DNA of 64,000 nt from Zooshikella sp050749885 (GTDB taxonomy: Bacteria; Pseudomonadota; Gammaproteobacteria; Pseudomonadales; Zooshikellaceae): NCBI RefSeq assembly GCF_050749885.1, contig NZ_JBOIUB010000001.1, positions 372,001 through 436,000 on the forward strand. Reading direction: 5' to 3'. A program made the translations under genes and the position numbers. Under the pieces are notes generated by a model. The model worked only from the letters and a program-made list of their open reading frames with translations, did no database searches and was not told the origin of the DNA. This document shows, in pieces, positions 52,512 through 61,765 of this stretch. Every line of letters begins with the position of its first letter. The first letter of the stretch is position 1.

Positions 52512-55157
52512 ATGAAAAAGCTTTCATTGTGTATTGCTTTAGCAAGCTATTGCTTAAATTCTTATGCTGCAGATCTTCCTCCCACTAGTATACCTCAACA
52601 TAATAGTGATGTTGGATTGCATAACCATCACCACCATCAACATGAGAAAATAACACCCGACATTCGCCCACCTATTACTGATGATAATAAGGTAATGGTT
52701 GAGGCGATGACGACCGAAAAATGTGATACGCAAAGTTTTGTTAATTTAACAGGTAGAGCATTGGTTAATAAAATCTTTTCTGTTGAACCTACCTGTGTTT
52801 ACAATTTATTTGGTATGCCTGCGAGCAGTGCTCAGCATGTGTTTAAAGATCAGCAAATGCAAACAGTCGCTGATAGCTTTGTTAGTTTAGCTGAGGACTA
52901 TAATGGCAATAATAATGACAAAATTTTACAAATAGTACTGTTTTTACGCGCTGGCTATTATCAGCAATGGGGCAATAAAGATCAAATTGGTGACTATAGC
53001 CCAGCATTAAAGCAAAAAGTGAAAACAGCTATTTCTAACTTTTCTAAAAGCAATCACTTTAATGATGTCAGTCGTGAGCATGGCGAAGTATTAAGAGAAG
53101 TTATTACCTTAATTGATAGTGCTGAGTTAAATGGACAATTTATTCCAACCTTGGAACGTTTATTGTCTAGCTTTGGAGATAAGCATAAAGAGCACTGGCA
53201 TATGGCAGCGGCACTGAATAGTGTATTTACAGTGCTTTTCCGCGGACATAATTTCGAAGACTTTAAAACTAATATTCAGTCCAACTCTGCAATTATTAAT
53301 AGCCTGCATCAATTTATTACCAATAATGATGACATGCTTGGCGGTGATTATGCCTATTTACTACCTAACGCGTCTCGCGAATTAGGACGATTTTTACAGT
53401 ACAGCGGTAAGCTAAAAGAACAGACAAAACCGTTAGTGCTTAATCTATTACAACGTTATCAGCTAGGCGGTAAAGGTGGTGCCATTTGGATGGGTGCTGC
53501 TGAAATGGCAGATTATTATGATAACAGTAATTGCAGTGAGTATGGTGTATGTAATTTAAGAAGTCGTGTTGATGAACAGGTATTTAAGCAGCGCTATGAG
53601 TGTGCAAAACAAAATATTGTGGTGCGTGCACAGCAAGCAACCACGAAACAAATGGAAAAAAGCTGTAATGAGTTGAATGGGCAGTCTACTTATTTCCATC
53701 AACAGTTTAAAACCAACTATCAGCCAGTTAAAGATGATTATAACGACAGCTTAGAAGTAGTTGCTTTCCATACCCGTGAAGATTACCAGACCTATGCAGG
53801 CTTTTTATTCGATATGAGCACTGATAATGGTGGGATGTATCTGGAAGGCGATCCAAGTAAGAAAGGAAACCAGGCGCGTTTTATTGCTTATGAAAAAGTA
53901 GGCACTGATAATTTTGAGGTATGGAACCTGCGACATGAGTTTAACCATTATTTAGATGGTCGCTTTAACATGTATGGTGACTTCAATGATGCAATATCAG
54001 CACTTACCGTATGGTGGATTGAAGGTATGGCTGAGTACATGGACAAACGGAATGTTAACCCTCACGCTATCGACTTAGGAAAGTCAAAGGCTTACCTTCT
54101 TAGTCAAATACTGGCAAATGATTATAATAGTGGTGTAGACCGTATTTATTATTGGGGGTACCTAGCCAGTCGTTTTATGTATGAAAAGCACGCTGCAGAT
54201 ATTACACAAATTCTGACGTACTTTAGAAATGGAGATTACTCGGCGTATAGTGAGTTTATGAGTGGTATAAATACGCGCTATGATGAAGAGTTTTTTAGCT
54301 GGGTTGATGCTTTAGATAATGATGATGGAGACGACAACGGCGACGATAATGGCGATGGAGATGACAACGGGGATGGTGACGATAACGGCGATGGAGATGA
54401 CAATGGGGACGGTGATGATAACGGTGATGGAGATGACAACGGAGACGGTGATGATAATGGCACTTGTGTAGGTAAACAGTCTACAGATCGTGATGATGAG
54501 TTGGTCAGTGCTCAACCCAAAACGAATTTATCGGGTGGTGTACTTTACTACTTTGTTCAAGCGCCTGATTGTGCCAATAAGTTAACCCTTTCAGTATCAG
54601 GTGGAACGGGTGATGCTGATTTATATGTCAATAATGAAGGATGGCCGACGCAAGACGCCTATGATTATAACTCTGCAGGTAAAGGCAATAATGAGCAATT
54701 AGTGATTCAATCACCAGAGAAAAATGGCTATTACCATATTTTATTGTCTGCAAAATCAGCGTTTAATGGTGCTAAACTAAGTGTTAGTTTTAATGATGTG
54801 GTGACAACACCAAAACCTGATCAAAACGATTGTAATCAGCAGCGTCAGAGTGATCGAGATGATGAACTGATAAATTGCTCTCCTAAACAAATAAGCAGTG
54901 CCTATAGTAAGTACTATTATGTGTACGTACCTGCTGATACTTCCAAGTTGACGGTGAGTACACAAGGTGGTTCTGGTAATGTAGATTTATATATGATTAA
55001 AGACGGTTGGCCTACCACTGAAAACTTTGATCAGTCTTCTACACAGCCTGGAAATACTGAACAAATTGTAATATCCAATCCTGCTTCAGGTTATTATCAC
55101 TTTCTACTAGAGCCTAAATCGGCTTATGAAGATGTTAAATTAGAAGCTAAGTTCTAA
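52512..55157 (+). CDS. secreted M9-family collagenase with Asp/Gly repeat linker and two PPC domains
   Basis: This 881-residue exoenzyme resembles Vibrio-type collagenases. A signal peptide (MKKLSLCIALASYCLNSYAA) leads to a His-rich stretch (HNHHHHQHEK) near the mature N-terminus. The M9 N-terminal activator region is followed by the metalloprotease site HEFNHYLDGRF (HExxH near residue 475) with the third ligand Glu in WWIEGMAEYMD. Then an Asp/Gly/Asn repeat linker (about 595-655) connects to two bacterial PPC domains (LTLSVSGGTGDADLYVNN and LTVSTQGGSGNVDLYMIK), which bind collagen or are removed on maturation. It stands alone with a terminator after it. Confidence 0.93.
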   Translation: MKKLSLCIALASYCLNSYAADLPPTSIPQHNSDVGLHNHHHHQHEKITPDIRPPITDDNKVMVEAMTTEKCDTQSFVNLTGRALVNKIFSVEPTCVYNLFGMPASSAQHVFKDQQMQTVADSFVSLAEDYNGNNNDKILQIVLFLRAGYYQQWGNKDQIGDYSPALKQKVKTAISNFSKSNHFNDVSREHGEVLREVITLIDSAELNGQFIPTLERLLSSFGDKHKEHWHMAAALNSVFTVLFRGHNFEDFKTNIQSNSAIINSLHQFITNNDDMLGGDYAYLLPNASRELGRFLQYSGKLKEQTKPLVLNLLQRYQLGGKGGAIWMGAAEMADYYDNSNCSEYGVCNLRSRVDEQVFKQRYECAKQNIVVRAQQATTKQMEKSCNELNGQSTYFHQQFKTNYQPVKDDYNDSLEVVAFHTREDYQTYAGFLFDMSTDNGGMYLEGDPSKKGNQARFIAYEKVGTDNFEVWNLRHEFNHYLDGRFNMYGDFNDAISALTVWWIEGMAEYMDKRNVNPHAIDLGKSKAYLLSQILANDYNSGVDRIYYWGYLASRFMYEKHAADITQILTYFRNGDYSAYSEFMSGINTRYDEEFFSWVDALDNDDGDDNGDDNGDGDDNGDGDDNGDGDDNGDGDDNGDGDDNGDGDDNGTCVGKQSTDRDDELVSAQPKTNLSGGVLYYFVQAPDCANKLTLSVSGGTGDADLYVNNEGWPTQDAYDYNSAGKGNNEQLVIQSPEKNGYYHILLSAKSAFNGAKLSVSFNDVVTTPKPDQNDCNQQRQSDRDDELINCSPKQISSAYSKYYYVYVPADTSKLTVSTQGGSGNVDLYMIKDGWPTTENFDQSSTQPGNTEQIVISNPASGYYHFLLEPKSAYEDVKLEAKF
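54351..54458 (+). repeat. three tandem 36-bp units encoding GDGDDN repeats
   Basis: Copies begin at 54351, 54387 and 54423 and differ from each other at a few third positions. Each encodes two GDGDDN-type hexapeptides, giving a highly acidic, probably calcium-binding or disordered linker. The minus-strand frames over this stretch are repeat shadows. Confidence 0.85.
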
Positions 55158-55182
55158 TTGTCGTATTTGTCTTCAATCCATT

Positions 55183-55217
55183 AAAAAGCTAGCCTACTTT
55201 TGTAGGCTAGCTTTTTT
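55183..55217. terminator. strong bidirectional-type terminator after the collagenase gene
   Basis: AAAAAGCTAGCCTAC (55183-55197) pairs with GTAGGCTAGCTTTTT (55202-55216) around a TTTT loop, with A and T runs on both sides. It will stop the collagenase transcript and could act from either side. Confidence 0.85.
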
Positions 55218-55301
55218 GTATGTCTTTCCTCCTCACGGTGTTTTCAGCACCTGATTCACAATATGTATTATTAACGTAAATTGATCATTAGGAGTAATAC
55301 G

Positions 55302-55655
55302 ATGAAGCCTGCACCCGTTAAAGAAATGATTTCATTTGACGATTTTGAAAAGCTTGATATTCGAGTTGGGACGATTACGGCTGTTGAGCCTGTCGCTGAT
55401 TCTAAAAAACTCATGAAATTGACTGTGGATTTTGGTGATCATGTTCGTTCGATATTAGCAGGCATTAAGCAGGAGCGAGAAAATCCTTATGAGATTCAAG
55501 GTAAGCAAGCACTCTTTGTGGTTAATTTACCTGAACGAAAAATGGCCGGAGAAATTTCACAAGGGATGTTATTTGATATTGGGTATAGTGATGGGATTAC
55601 GCCTTGTTTGGCAGTTCCTGAGATTTTAGTTCCGAATGGCTCACGGGCAGGCTAA
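55302..55655 (+). CDS. tRNA-binding-domain protein (CsaA / MetRS C-terminal-like)
   Basis: This 117-residue protein is an OB-fold tRNA-binding domain standing alone. Its pattern matches the domain at the end of methionyl-tRNA synthetase and CsaA: DFEKLDIRVGTITAVEPV, then LAGIKQE, LFVVNLPERKMAGEISQGM and a C-terminal ILVPNGS. It may bind structured RNA or protein. The ATG at 55302 has AGGAG about 8 nt upstream; the ORF could also begin at the TTG seven codons earlier, which lacks such a site. It reads in the same direction as the GNAT gene 104 bp on. Confidence 0.88.
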   Translation: MKPAPVKEMISFDDFEKLDIRVGTITAVEPVADSKKLMKLTVDFGDHVRSILAGIKQERENPYEIQGKQALFVVNLPERKMAGEISQGMLFDIGYSDGITPCLAVPEILVPNGSRAG

Positions 55656-55759
55656 GGGTATCTTTGTTCTCAACGGGCTATAAGTAGTAGAGACCAGGGA
55701 GGGCCTTAATTAATGAGTGTGAATGTACCATCACGGTTTAATGGTCTGAGTGATATTTG

Positions 55760-56245
55760 ATGTATATTAGAGAAGTTGTAGATAATGATTGGCGACACAT
55801 TGAAGCGATTCAAGCTCAATCTTACTATGAAATAAAGCCTGAAGCGCTCAGTGTGCTAAAAAGTAAATGTCGTGTATCACCTCAAACATGTAAGGTATGT
55901 ATCCGTAGGGAAGCTGTTATGGGGTATTTATTAGCACATCCTTGGCCTCGTCTGGTGCCTCCAAAACTTCATGAAGAAATTAAATGTATTGAGGAAGCAT
56001 GCTCACGAATATATCTACATGACTTGGCGGTAGCTCAACAGGCAAGACATGAAGGGGTTGCTCGTCGTTTAATGGAGGATTTCTTGGCAACAGTATCAGT
56101 GTACAACTATCAGGAGATTATATTAGTTTCTGTCCAACAGAGTGAGGTATTTTGGTCAAAATATGGATTTAAGAAAGTTGATTATGTTGATATATGCCAT
56201 AGCTATGGTCCTAATGGGCAGTTAATGATAAAAATGATGTCATAA
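55760..56245 (+). CDS. GNAT-family N-acetyltransferase
   Basis: This cytoplasmic enzyme of about 161 residues transfers an acetyl group from acetyl-CoA to an unknown amine. The GNAT core is present: MGYLLAHPWP (strand 2-3 region), LHDLAVAQQARHEGVARRLM (motif A, with the R-x-x-G-x-A pyrophosphate loop) and EVFWSKYGFKKVDY (motif B with the conserved Tyr-Gly-Phe). Length is typical. The ATG one codon after an in-frame TTG is used. The broken threonine-aldolase-like gene follows, but with no sign of joint function. Confidence 0.86.
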   Translation: MYIREVVDNDWRHIEAIQAQSYYEIKPEALSVLKSKCRVSPQTCKVCIRREAVMGYLLAHPWPRLVPPKLHEEIKCIEEACSRIYLHDLAVAQQARHEGVARRLMEDFLATVSVYNYQEIILVSVQQSEVFWSKYGFKKVDYVDICHSYGPNGQLMIKMMS

Positions 56246-56387
56246 AAAAGTTAGGAGTTGCTAGTGCTCTTTGAAAATGGCAACCATGGAAATGGTATTA
56301 ACAGGTCTATAGAAAATACTGAAAATATAATGGCGAGTAATTTAAGCGTAGTTGGAAAGCATATATGCCAAATAAATTAAAAAATAA

Positions 56388-56782
56388 GTGCCATACTTTT
56401 TTTATGGTCACCATGCTGTATCTGCGGCAGAAGATTATTTAGCGATGAGTGAGTGGTGTAAGCAGCACAATATTCAACATGATATCTATGGAGAGGGTGA
56501 GTTAATAGAAAAATTAGAAAATAAAGTTGCTGACTTACTTGGCTTTGAAAAAGGGTTATTTGTTATAACCGGGACGTTAAATCAAACGACCCTCTTACAG
56601 CTAGCGTGTAACCAACGCAAGCTTGATACTGTAGCAATGCATCACTCTGCGCATATTTTAAAGCATGAACAGCAAGGTTACCAATTTCAAAAACGGTTTA
56701 AATGCTTGATATGCCGTATGAAATGTTATGTCGATCTTTAAGCCTGCTCTCAGAGGAAATAAGCTTGGTTATTTCCAAATAA
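56388..56782 (+). pseudogene. decayed threonine-aldolase / beta-eliminating-lyase-like gene
   Basis: The frame starting at GTG 56388 codes 117 residues resembling the N-terminal third of PLP-dependent threonine aldolases: YGEGELIEKLENKVADLLGF, LFVITGTLNQTTLLQLAC and MHHSAHILKHEQQGYQF. The PLP lysine and C-terminal two thirds are absent. After about 56700 similarity seems to move to another frame (MLDMPYEMLCRSLSLL, 56702-56782), pointing to an indel. No good ribosome-binding site precedes the start. A real short protein is possible but less likely. Confidence 0.65.
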
Positions 56783-56802
56783 AACATAATTGACTGTTAT
56801 TG

Positions 56803-56853
56803 ATAAAAAAACTACCTGTCTTTCTCGCTAGATCTAATAAAAGACAGGTAGTT
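56803..56853 (-). terminator. intrinsic terminator of cpdB
   Basis: AACTACCTGTCTTT (56810-56823) and AAAGACAGGTAGTT (56840-56853) form perfect 14-bp arms. On the minus strand the stem is followed by a run of T (56804-56810 complement), fitting termination of the leftward cpdB gene. Confidence 0.85.
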
Positions 56854-56900
56854 ACGCTTAGTGAAGTTTTTTATGTACTGTTTTAATACTTTGTAATAGG

Positions 56901-58874
56901 TTATTGCGTTAGTGTCATTTCATACACCGCAAAGCCAATATCATCTTTCCCTACCGGTTTCATAGGATATTGACTATGTTGCTTGATAAATGTCGCTGCT
57001 TTAGGATCTGCTGAAGTTTCAACCAGGATCTTTAATGGAGTTTTGCTGTTAATAGGTTTAAAAGACCAGTTGTTGTCAGAGGTAGGGGTTACTTTACCCT
57101 TTAGCTTGGTTTGCTGCTGAATATAGTTAGCAAGCACCTGGCGGTTTTCGTCTGGCGCAGCAAAAGCAATGAATTTTTCTCCGGTACCAGGAAATGCACC
57201 ACTATAAGCGCGGTAGTTGTTGGTGGCCAGGAGGAAGGGCTGATCATCAGTGATTGCTTTTCCTTGATAGGTCAGGTTATGAATACGTTGGGCTTTTGCA
57301 TTTTTAAGCTGACAGCTTGCGTCATATTTAGTGGGTTGTGTTACATCGATTTGATATTTTACGCCATCAATGACATCAAAATTATAGGTTCTAAAATTAT
57401 CCCAGTTAATCAGGTGTTGCGCGTTCTTTTGGTTTGGATTAATTTGATTGAACTGTCCAGCGGCACATTCAAGCCAGGCTTTAATGTGCTTTCCTGTTAC
57501 TTTAAGCGCAACAAGGGTATTAGGATATAAATACAGATCTGCAGCATTGCGATAGGTTAAGGTGCCTTTAGCAACTTCTGTAAAGTTGCTGGGATCATTT
57601 TTACGACCACCTACTTTAAAGGGTGCTGCCGCAGATAATACAGGAATTTCAGCTAAGTCTGGATCTCCCTGAATAAAACGTTCGACGTAGGCTTTTTGGG
57701 CATCATTTACGATTTGTATAGATGGATCATCCTGGAAAAGGGCAAGGTAACTATAGATATCATCACTGGATTGCCCAATAGGTTGATTCACAAACTTCAA
57801 CGTGGCTTGATGATCTTCTGCAAGCAACTGGGTTAAGGCTGGGTCAGGTTTAACTTGTTTAGTTTTGTCTTCATTAAATATACCCCTGACTGAGCCTTGT
57901 TTGTGGGTAATATGCCACTTTTTATCCTTTTGCGTTAAAGTGAGATCAACGATACCAATATGATCTGCCCAACGCCCTGGCATCACGGCGGGAATACCGT
58001 TGATGGTGCCTTGTTTAATATCTGCGCCTGGGATGCTACTAAATTGTTTTGAAGGAAAAACCGCATGGGCATGGCCAAAGAGAATAGCATCAATGCCTGT
58101 TACTTGGCTTAAATAGTACACGGAATTTTCAGCCATCGTTTTATAGGGGGCTGCACTTAATCCGGAATGGGGTATTGCAATAATGATATCTGCCCCTGCC
58201 TGCTTCATTTTTGGGACGAGTTGCTCAGCGGTTTTTTTGATATCTGTGGTAACAACTTTGCCTGTCAGGTTACGCTTATCCCATTGCATGATTTGTGGAG
58301 GGACAAAACCAATGTAACCGATATTGAGGGTATGTTGTTGTCCGTCTTTATCTGTAACAGGTGTTGGCTTAATTATGTATTGCTGAAAATAAGGCTTACC
58401 AGGTTTACCTTTACCATTGTCATGAAAAACATTAGCACAGACATAGGGAAATTTAGCGTCATTAATGCTCTCTTTAAGAAATGGCAGGCCGTAGTTAAAT
58501 TCATGATTACCAATATTACCCACATCATACTGCAGTTGGTTCATGGCTTTATAAGCGGGGTGAAGCTGTCCTTTTTGGATGCCGCGTGAGGCAATATAGT
58601 CGCCTAAAGGACTGCCCTGTAAAAGATCTCCATTATCGACTAATACACTGTTGTTTGCTTCTTTACGAGCTTGTTTGATCAATGTTGCTGCTCGCGTTAA
58701 GCCAATTTTTGGACTGGGTTTGCCTTTATAATAATCAAAGTCCATTAAGTTGGCATGAATATCCGTTGTTTCGATTATACGAAGCTTAATGGTTGCTTCT
58801 GGGGTACTACTGAAACTACTTGAGCTAATAGTAAGTGCAACAATGGACATAACCGCTTTTATATGAATACTCAT
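56901..58874 (-). CDS. cpdB: bifunctional 2',3'-cyclic-nucleotide 2'-phosphodiesterase/3'-nucleotidase
   Basis: This periplasmic enzyme of 657 residues hydrolyses 2',3'-cyclic nucleotides and 3'-nucleotides from RNA breakdown. A signal peptide (VMSIVALTISSSSFSS) precedes the calcineurin-like metallophosphatase domain: IIETTDIHANL, VDNGDLLQGSPLGD, GNIGNHEFNYGLPF and ILFGHAHAVFP hold the metal ligands. The 5'-nucleotidase C-terminal domain follows with the substrate-stacking pattern near FNVIDGVKYQIDVT (family: Tyr/Phe pair). Length matches E. coli CpdB (about 650). It is monocistronic. Confidence 0.95.
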   Translation of the reverse strand: MSIHIKAVMSIVALTISSSSFSSTPEATIKLRIIETTDIHANLMDFDYYKGKPSPKIGLTRAATLIKQARKEANNSVLVDNGDLLQGSPLGDYIASRGIQKGQLHPAYKAMNQLQYDVGNIGNHEFNYGLPFLKESINDAKFPYVCANVFHDNGKGKPGKPYFQQYIIKPTPVTDKDGQQHTLNIGYIGFVPPQIMQWDKRNLTGKVVTTDIKKTAEQLVPKMKQAGADIIIAIPHSGLSAAPYKTMAENSVYYLSQVTGIDAILFGHAHAVFPSKQFSSIPGADIKQGTINGIPAVMPGRWADHIGIVDLTLTQKDKKWHITHKQGSVRGIFNEDKTKQVKPDPALTQLLAEDHQATLKFVNQPIGQSSDDIYSYLALFQDDPSIQIVNDAQKAYVERFIQGDPDLAEIPVLSAAAPFKVGGRKNDPSNFTEVAKGTLTYRNAADLYLYPNTLVALKVTGKHIKAWLECAAGQFNQINPNQKNAQHLINWDNFRTYNFDVIDGVKYQIDVTQPTKYDASCQLKNAKAQRIHNLTYQGKAITDDQPFLLATNNYRAYSGAFPGTGEKFIAFAAPDENRQVLANYIQQQTKLKGKVTPTSDNNWSFKPINSKTPLKILVETSADPKAATFIKQHSQYPMKPVGKDDIGFAVYEMTLTQ

Positions 58875-59322
58875 TTATTGCTCACTTAAGTAAGGTTGTA
58901 TCCAAAGGGTGTGTGACATGCCATGAGGGCATTACGTGAGAACGCTCCTCAACTGAGTCTGAGGTTGTTTTCACACCACCTTGAATTGTTTTGTCATGTG
59001 TAGTCTTGAAGCCTTATCAAACCATAGGCCTTGAAAAAAAAGCAAGGCGTATTCGACCTTATATTCACTGTTTTTAATCAATTCATTTTAATGAAGAATT
59101 AATATGGTGTTGGGATATACATTCTTGATGCTAGACAAGGTAGGTTTACAGTGACCATCTATACTTTAACTTCTGAGTCATTCGCGTAATTACCCTACAT
59201 TGGGGGTATACCTTGAGAGGTACCATATCCTTATAAACATATTGTCTGAGATGGAGTAATGGTCCTTGAAGGGCGAGCTGACGTAAGCATGATAGATGAT
59301 TATTCGGGTAAGAGGTTAATTG
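58875..59322. other. divergent intergenic region
   Basis: About 450 bp holding the cpdB promoter and that of the small gene that starts at 59323. GGTATACCTTGAGAGGTACC (59206-59225, imperfectly symmetric) is the only structure noted. The leftward frame 59146-59409 overlaps the small gene and has no family match or start site, so I do not call it. Confidence 0.5.
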
Positions 59323-59562
59323 ATGAAGACAGTAACATTGACCACAAAGGATTCCATGATTACCAGTGATCAAGGTGTTTTTCAGGGATGGACTCAATTT
59401 ATTGATCATTTAGCGATCAACAGCCCTGCAGGTGCTACTTTAGTCGATCGATTGTCAGGTTCTCATGGGTTTACCATGCCACTGATTCATCGACACAGTT
59501 GGCTTGTGGTAACGCCACGGGGTGAACGATTTGTTGTTAAACGCGCAAATGAAGATCATTAA
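59323..59562 (+). CDS. small hypothetical protein
   Basis: I do not recognise this 79-residue protein. It has no signal peptide or membrane helix. The middle (AINSPAGATLVDRLSGSHGF) and end (RHSWLVVTPRGERFVVKRAN) look like folded beta-rich segments. AAGAGG lies about 9 nt upstream of the ATG, which follows an in-frame TTG. The overlapping minus-strand frame is less convincing. Its reality is likely but not certain. Confidence 0.5.
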   Translation: MKTVTLTTKDSMITSDQGVFQGWTQFIDHLAINSPAGATLVDRLSGSHGFTMPLIHRHSWLVVTPRGERFVVKRANEDH

Positions 59563-60203
59563 TCTGATTATTGTGTGGGCTTTATTTGTGGTGAGTTCTT
59601 GTTAATAAAACAATACAGTTGTCTATACAAAGTAAGTAATTATTGGGCCATTTTGTCCAACATAGCTTACACTATCTCTCGAGAGAGGGTAGATTAGACA
59701 ACTGTTGTGAGAGACAGCCGTTAATAGTTATTTGTAGTCTGTTCTATTACCTTCCTGATAAATAACCACTTTTTTCGTTTACGTTTAGCTTTCCTTACCA
59801 AAATATAATGTCCTAATCATCATTCGACAGTATATTTTTATAGTATTAATCAGTTAACCAATTCGTTTTTTCTTTCAGACTTTTCAGTCGTTTAATGTGA
59901 TAATTTTTGGTGCGTCGGTGCTATTGGAGCACTATTAATAGGCAAATTATTTGATAATCTGGAGAGTCATTTTTTTATTTGAAAAAATATTGCATTTATG
60001 AATCTCATTGTAATATATTGGAGCTGTAAACATGGAAAAGTTTACTTTAACTAAACTATAACTGCCTCAAGGGCGTAAGAAATTCCATAAATTAATAATT
60101 AAATCTGCAAAATATTAGGCAGGGAGTGTCTTAAAAATATAAAGGTAGCAGGAAGCTATCAAACAAATAGATTGACTATTATCTGAGTGATTAGGGGCTA
60201 TCA
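59563..60203. other. intergenic region upstream of the S8 peptidase
   Basis: About 640 bp with no gene. It contains the perfect 12-bp palindrome TCTCTCGAGAGA (59675-59686). The second half is strongly AT-rich and should hold the promoter for the peptidase; no clear box is called. Confidence 0.5.
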
Positions 60204-61670
60204 ATGACGAAAACATTATGTGCTTTTGTGTCTATTTCTATAGGCTGTTTGTCGGGGGGCGTATTAGCTGAAGAAGTATTAGGGATAGCACCAAAGACAA
60301 ATCGCATAATTATTAAATATAAGCAATCCACCTCAAAAAAACATACAGGTCCAATGTCTGCTCCTGCTGTTAATGCGCAACCTCGCATGTTGGCAACCGC
60401 TGCTGGAGAAAAGCTTAACCAGCTCAAAAAAATAGATAAGAATAAAGTCATTTATACACTTGATGAGCAGATGGATGTAGCAAAAGTCGAAGCGATTGCT
60501 GCCTCATTAGGCAACGATAGCCGTATAGAATATGCTGAGCCTGATTATATGATGACGATTCAGCAAACGCATCCGAATGATCCTCGGTATTCAGAACAGT
60601 GGAGTTATCATAGTAATGATGAAGTCACGGGTGGTATGAATTTACCTAATGCCTGGTCGATTACTCAAGGCAGTGAAGATGTGGTAGTCGCTGTGGTGGA
60701 TACAGGCATTCGATATCATGAAGACTTAATGGATAATATTGTCCCAGGATATGATTTTATTTCAGACGAATTTGTCGCTAATGATGGCGATGGGCGAGAC
60801 GATAACCCGCTCGATTCTGGTGACTTTACTCGACAAGGCGATTGTGGTTACTCAAATGGTCAACCTATGCCGTCAAGAGACGAAACAAGCTCATGGCATG
60901 GCACCCATGTCGCCGGTACGATAGCTGCTGTAAGTAATAATGGTATTGGGGTTGCTGGTGTGGCTTGGAAGAGTAAGATTTTACCGGTGAGAGTTTTAGG
61001 TCGCTGTGGTGGTTATACCAGTGATATTGTGGAAGGTATGCGTTGGGCTGCTGGCTTGCATGTTGATGGTGTTCCTGCCAATAAATACCCTGCACAAGTG
61101 GTGAATTTAAGTTTAGGGGGAGAATCACCATGTGGTCGTGTTTATCAGGAAGCCATTGAAGATATCACTGAAAAAGGCACAACAGTCGTGGTTGCTGCGG
61201 GCAATGAAGGCGTACGCATCAATAGTCGTAATGCATCGCCGGCTAACTGCTCAGGTGTAATTACGGTTGCGGCTAATAATATGAGTGGGGAACGTTCATA
61301 CTACTCAAATTATGGTGATTATGTTGATATTGCCGCACCGGGTGGTGAAACCAGAGTGAAGAAGTTTGATAGCATGTCCGGTGACTACACGTGGCAAAAA
61401 CGCCCTGAAGGTGGCATTTTATCAACATTAAATGCAGGGCAATCTTATCCTGGAAGTGATAATTATGACTACTACCAAGGAACCAGTATGGCGACCCCTC
61501 ATGTCGCTGGATTAGTCGCATTAATGTATGCTGTTAATCCAACAATTAAGCCCAGTACTGTTCGCTCCATTTTAAGAAGCACTGCGAGAAAAACTGATTG
61601 TGATGAGTGTGGCGCTGGTGTTGTAGATGCTTATAAAGCCGTTAAGAAAGCTAAGCTTTACTACTGGTAA
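60204..61670 (+). CDS. secreted subtilisin-like S8 serine peptidase
   Basis: This 488-residue preproenzyme is an endopeptidase for export. A signal peptide (FVSISIGCLSGGVLA) and an I9-type propeptide (IIIKYKQ...IEYAEPDYMM, about 25-120) precede the catalytic domain. All triad motifs are intact: Asp in VVVAVVDTGIRYHEDL (~164), His in SWHGTHVAGTIAA (~232), Ser in GTSMATPHVAGLVALM (~427); oxyanion Asn is in VVVAAGNEGV. The mature protein has no C-terminal add-on domain, and its end (CGAGVVDAYKAV) is typical. It is followed by a shared terminator with slt. Confidence 0.95.
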   Translation: MTKTLCAFVSISIGCLSGGVLAEEVLGIAPKTNRIIIKYKQSTSKKHTGPMSAPAVNAQPRMLATAAGEKLNQLKKIDKNKVIYTLDEQMDVAKVEAIAASLGNDSRIEYAEPDYMMTIQQTHPNDPRYSEQWSYHSNDEVTGGMNLPNAWSITQGSEDVVVAVVDTGIRYHEDLMDNIVPGYDFISDEFVANDGDGRDDNPLDSGDFTRQGDCGYSNGQPMPSRDETSSWHGTHVAGTIAAVSNNGIGVAGVAWKSKILPVRVLGRCGGYTSDIVEGMRWAAGLHVDGVPANKYPAQVVNLSLGGESPCGRVYQEAIEDITEKGTTVVVAAGNEGVRINSRNASPANCSGVITVAANNMSGERSYYSNYGDYVDIAAPGGETRVKKFDSMSGDYTWQKRPEGGILSTLNAGQSYPGSDNYDYYQGTSMATPHVAGLVALMYAVNPTIKPSTVRSILRSTARKTDCDECGAGVVDAYKAVKKAKLYYW

Positions 61671-61698
61671 ATAATAGAAGGCTTTAAGTTTAAAAGAT

Positions 61699-61731
61699 AA
61701 AAAAAGGTCAAGCATTGCTTGACCTTTTTTT
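61699..61731. terminator. bidirectional terminator between S8 peptidase and slt
   Basis: AAGGTCAAGC (61704-61713) and GCTTGACCTT (61717-61726) pair perfectly around ATT, with A-run before and T-run after. It serves both convergent genes. Confidence 0.9.
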
Positions 61732-61765
61732 ATTTCCTCAATTAATGCGTAAATTAGAATTTGTA

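Noticed and set aside
54278..54515. Two minus-strand frames of Ser/Pro/Leu or Ile/Val repeats
   Set aside because: They are antisense readings of the Asp/Gly repeat in the collagenase gene; no start site or family match.
59146..59409. Leftward 87-codon frame
   Set aside because: Overlaps the better-supported plus-strand small gene and has no ribosome-binding site.
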